NCBI GenBank assembly: GCA_006227085.1
Contig: SBFY01000094.1
Location: 1 to 5,102 of the forward strand
From: Gammaproteobacteria bacterium
GTDB taxonomy: Bacteria; Pseudomonadota; Gammaproteobacteria; Pseudomonadales; M0112
Length of the DNA: 5,102 nucleotides
Direction of reading: 5' to 3'
Shown here: piece by piece, positions 5,001 through 5,102 of the stretch
Position numbering within the stretch: the first letter of the stretch is position 1
Layout: each line of letters opens with the position of its first letter
Translations under genes and position numbers: made by a program
The notes under the pieces: generated by a model
What the model was told of the DNA's origin: nothing
The model's input: only the letters and a program-made list of their open reading frames with translations
The model's database searches: none

Positions 5001-5102
5001 GTCGTTGAATCAACTGTTAGACAGGCATCAGCGAACGGGGTATGCACAAAGTTACCATGTGATACACCGAACGCATGTAAGAAAAAGAGCAAGTAATTAT
5101 AG
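4979..5102 (-). other. Open minus-strand frame entering from the right edge, doubtful gene end
   Basis: On the minus strand one frame is open from the right edge to a TAA at the complement of 4981-4979. It gives about 40 residues, including FLHAFGVSHGNFVHTPF and then ADACLTVDSTTMPRYRH before the stop. The stop sits at the centre of the second palindrome. The composition reads like plausible protein, but no start is visible, the length is short enough to be chance, and I recognise no family. It could be the 3' end of a gene, the remains of one, or part of a dispersed repeat that happens to be open. On the plus strand 5001-5102 shows no gene. Confidence 0.2.

Noticed and set aside
5042..5080. 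Very short plus-strand frames starting at the ATGs at 5042, 5057 and 5075
   Set aside because: They stop after at most six codons and have no support as leader peptides.

Overview
The window reads as a bacterial chromosomal segment with GC-rich coding sequence, short gaps between genes and clear Shine-Dalgarno sites. By gene content it is an accessory catabolic cluster from a Gram-negative proteobacterium, but the sequence does not fix the genus. No rRNA, tRNA, transposase, integrase or CRISPR array was seen.

Layout. On the minus strand at the left are an SDR-family dehydrogenase (51-839) and, directly downstream of it, the first two codons of another gene that runs off the left edge and has a very strong ribosome binding site (complement of 14-18). 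Divergent from these, across an AT-rich spacer (840-1010), is a TetR-family regulator (1011-1634). The spacer holds a perfect 18-bp palindrome (956-973) and several related half-sites, the likely operator. On the plus strand there follow a type I Baeyer-Villiger-like flavin monooxygenase (1768-3264), a strong intrinsic terminator (3306-3333), a KshA-like Rieske oxygenase (best start 3392, stop 4513) and a second strong terminator (4525-4548). Next is a small uncharacterised gene (4586-4933). The window ends in about 170 bases without a convincing gene, which contain a striking pair of palindromes in tandem with a 36-bp period (4931-5000).

How the genes may work together (inference). An SDR can oxidise an alcohol to a ketone, a Baeyer-Villiger enzyme can turn a ketone into an ester or lactone, and a KshA-like Rieske oxygenase hydroxylates steroid-like or other alicyclic/aromatic substrates. 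Together with a divergent TetR regulator this suggests an inducible pathway for a cyclic ketone or alcohol, terpenoid or steroid-type compound. The substrate cannot be read from sequence, and no ferredoxin or ferredoxin reductase for the Rieske enzyme lies in the window. The terminator between the two oxygenase genes argues that they are separate transcription units.

The least explained parts are the right-edge palindromic repeat pair, the small gene beside it and the multi-half-site operator region.
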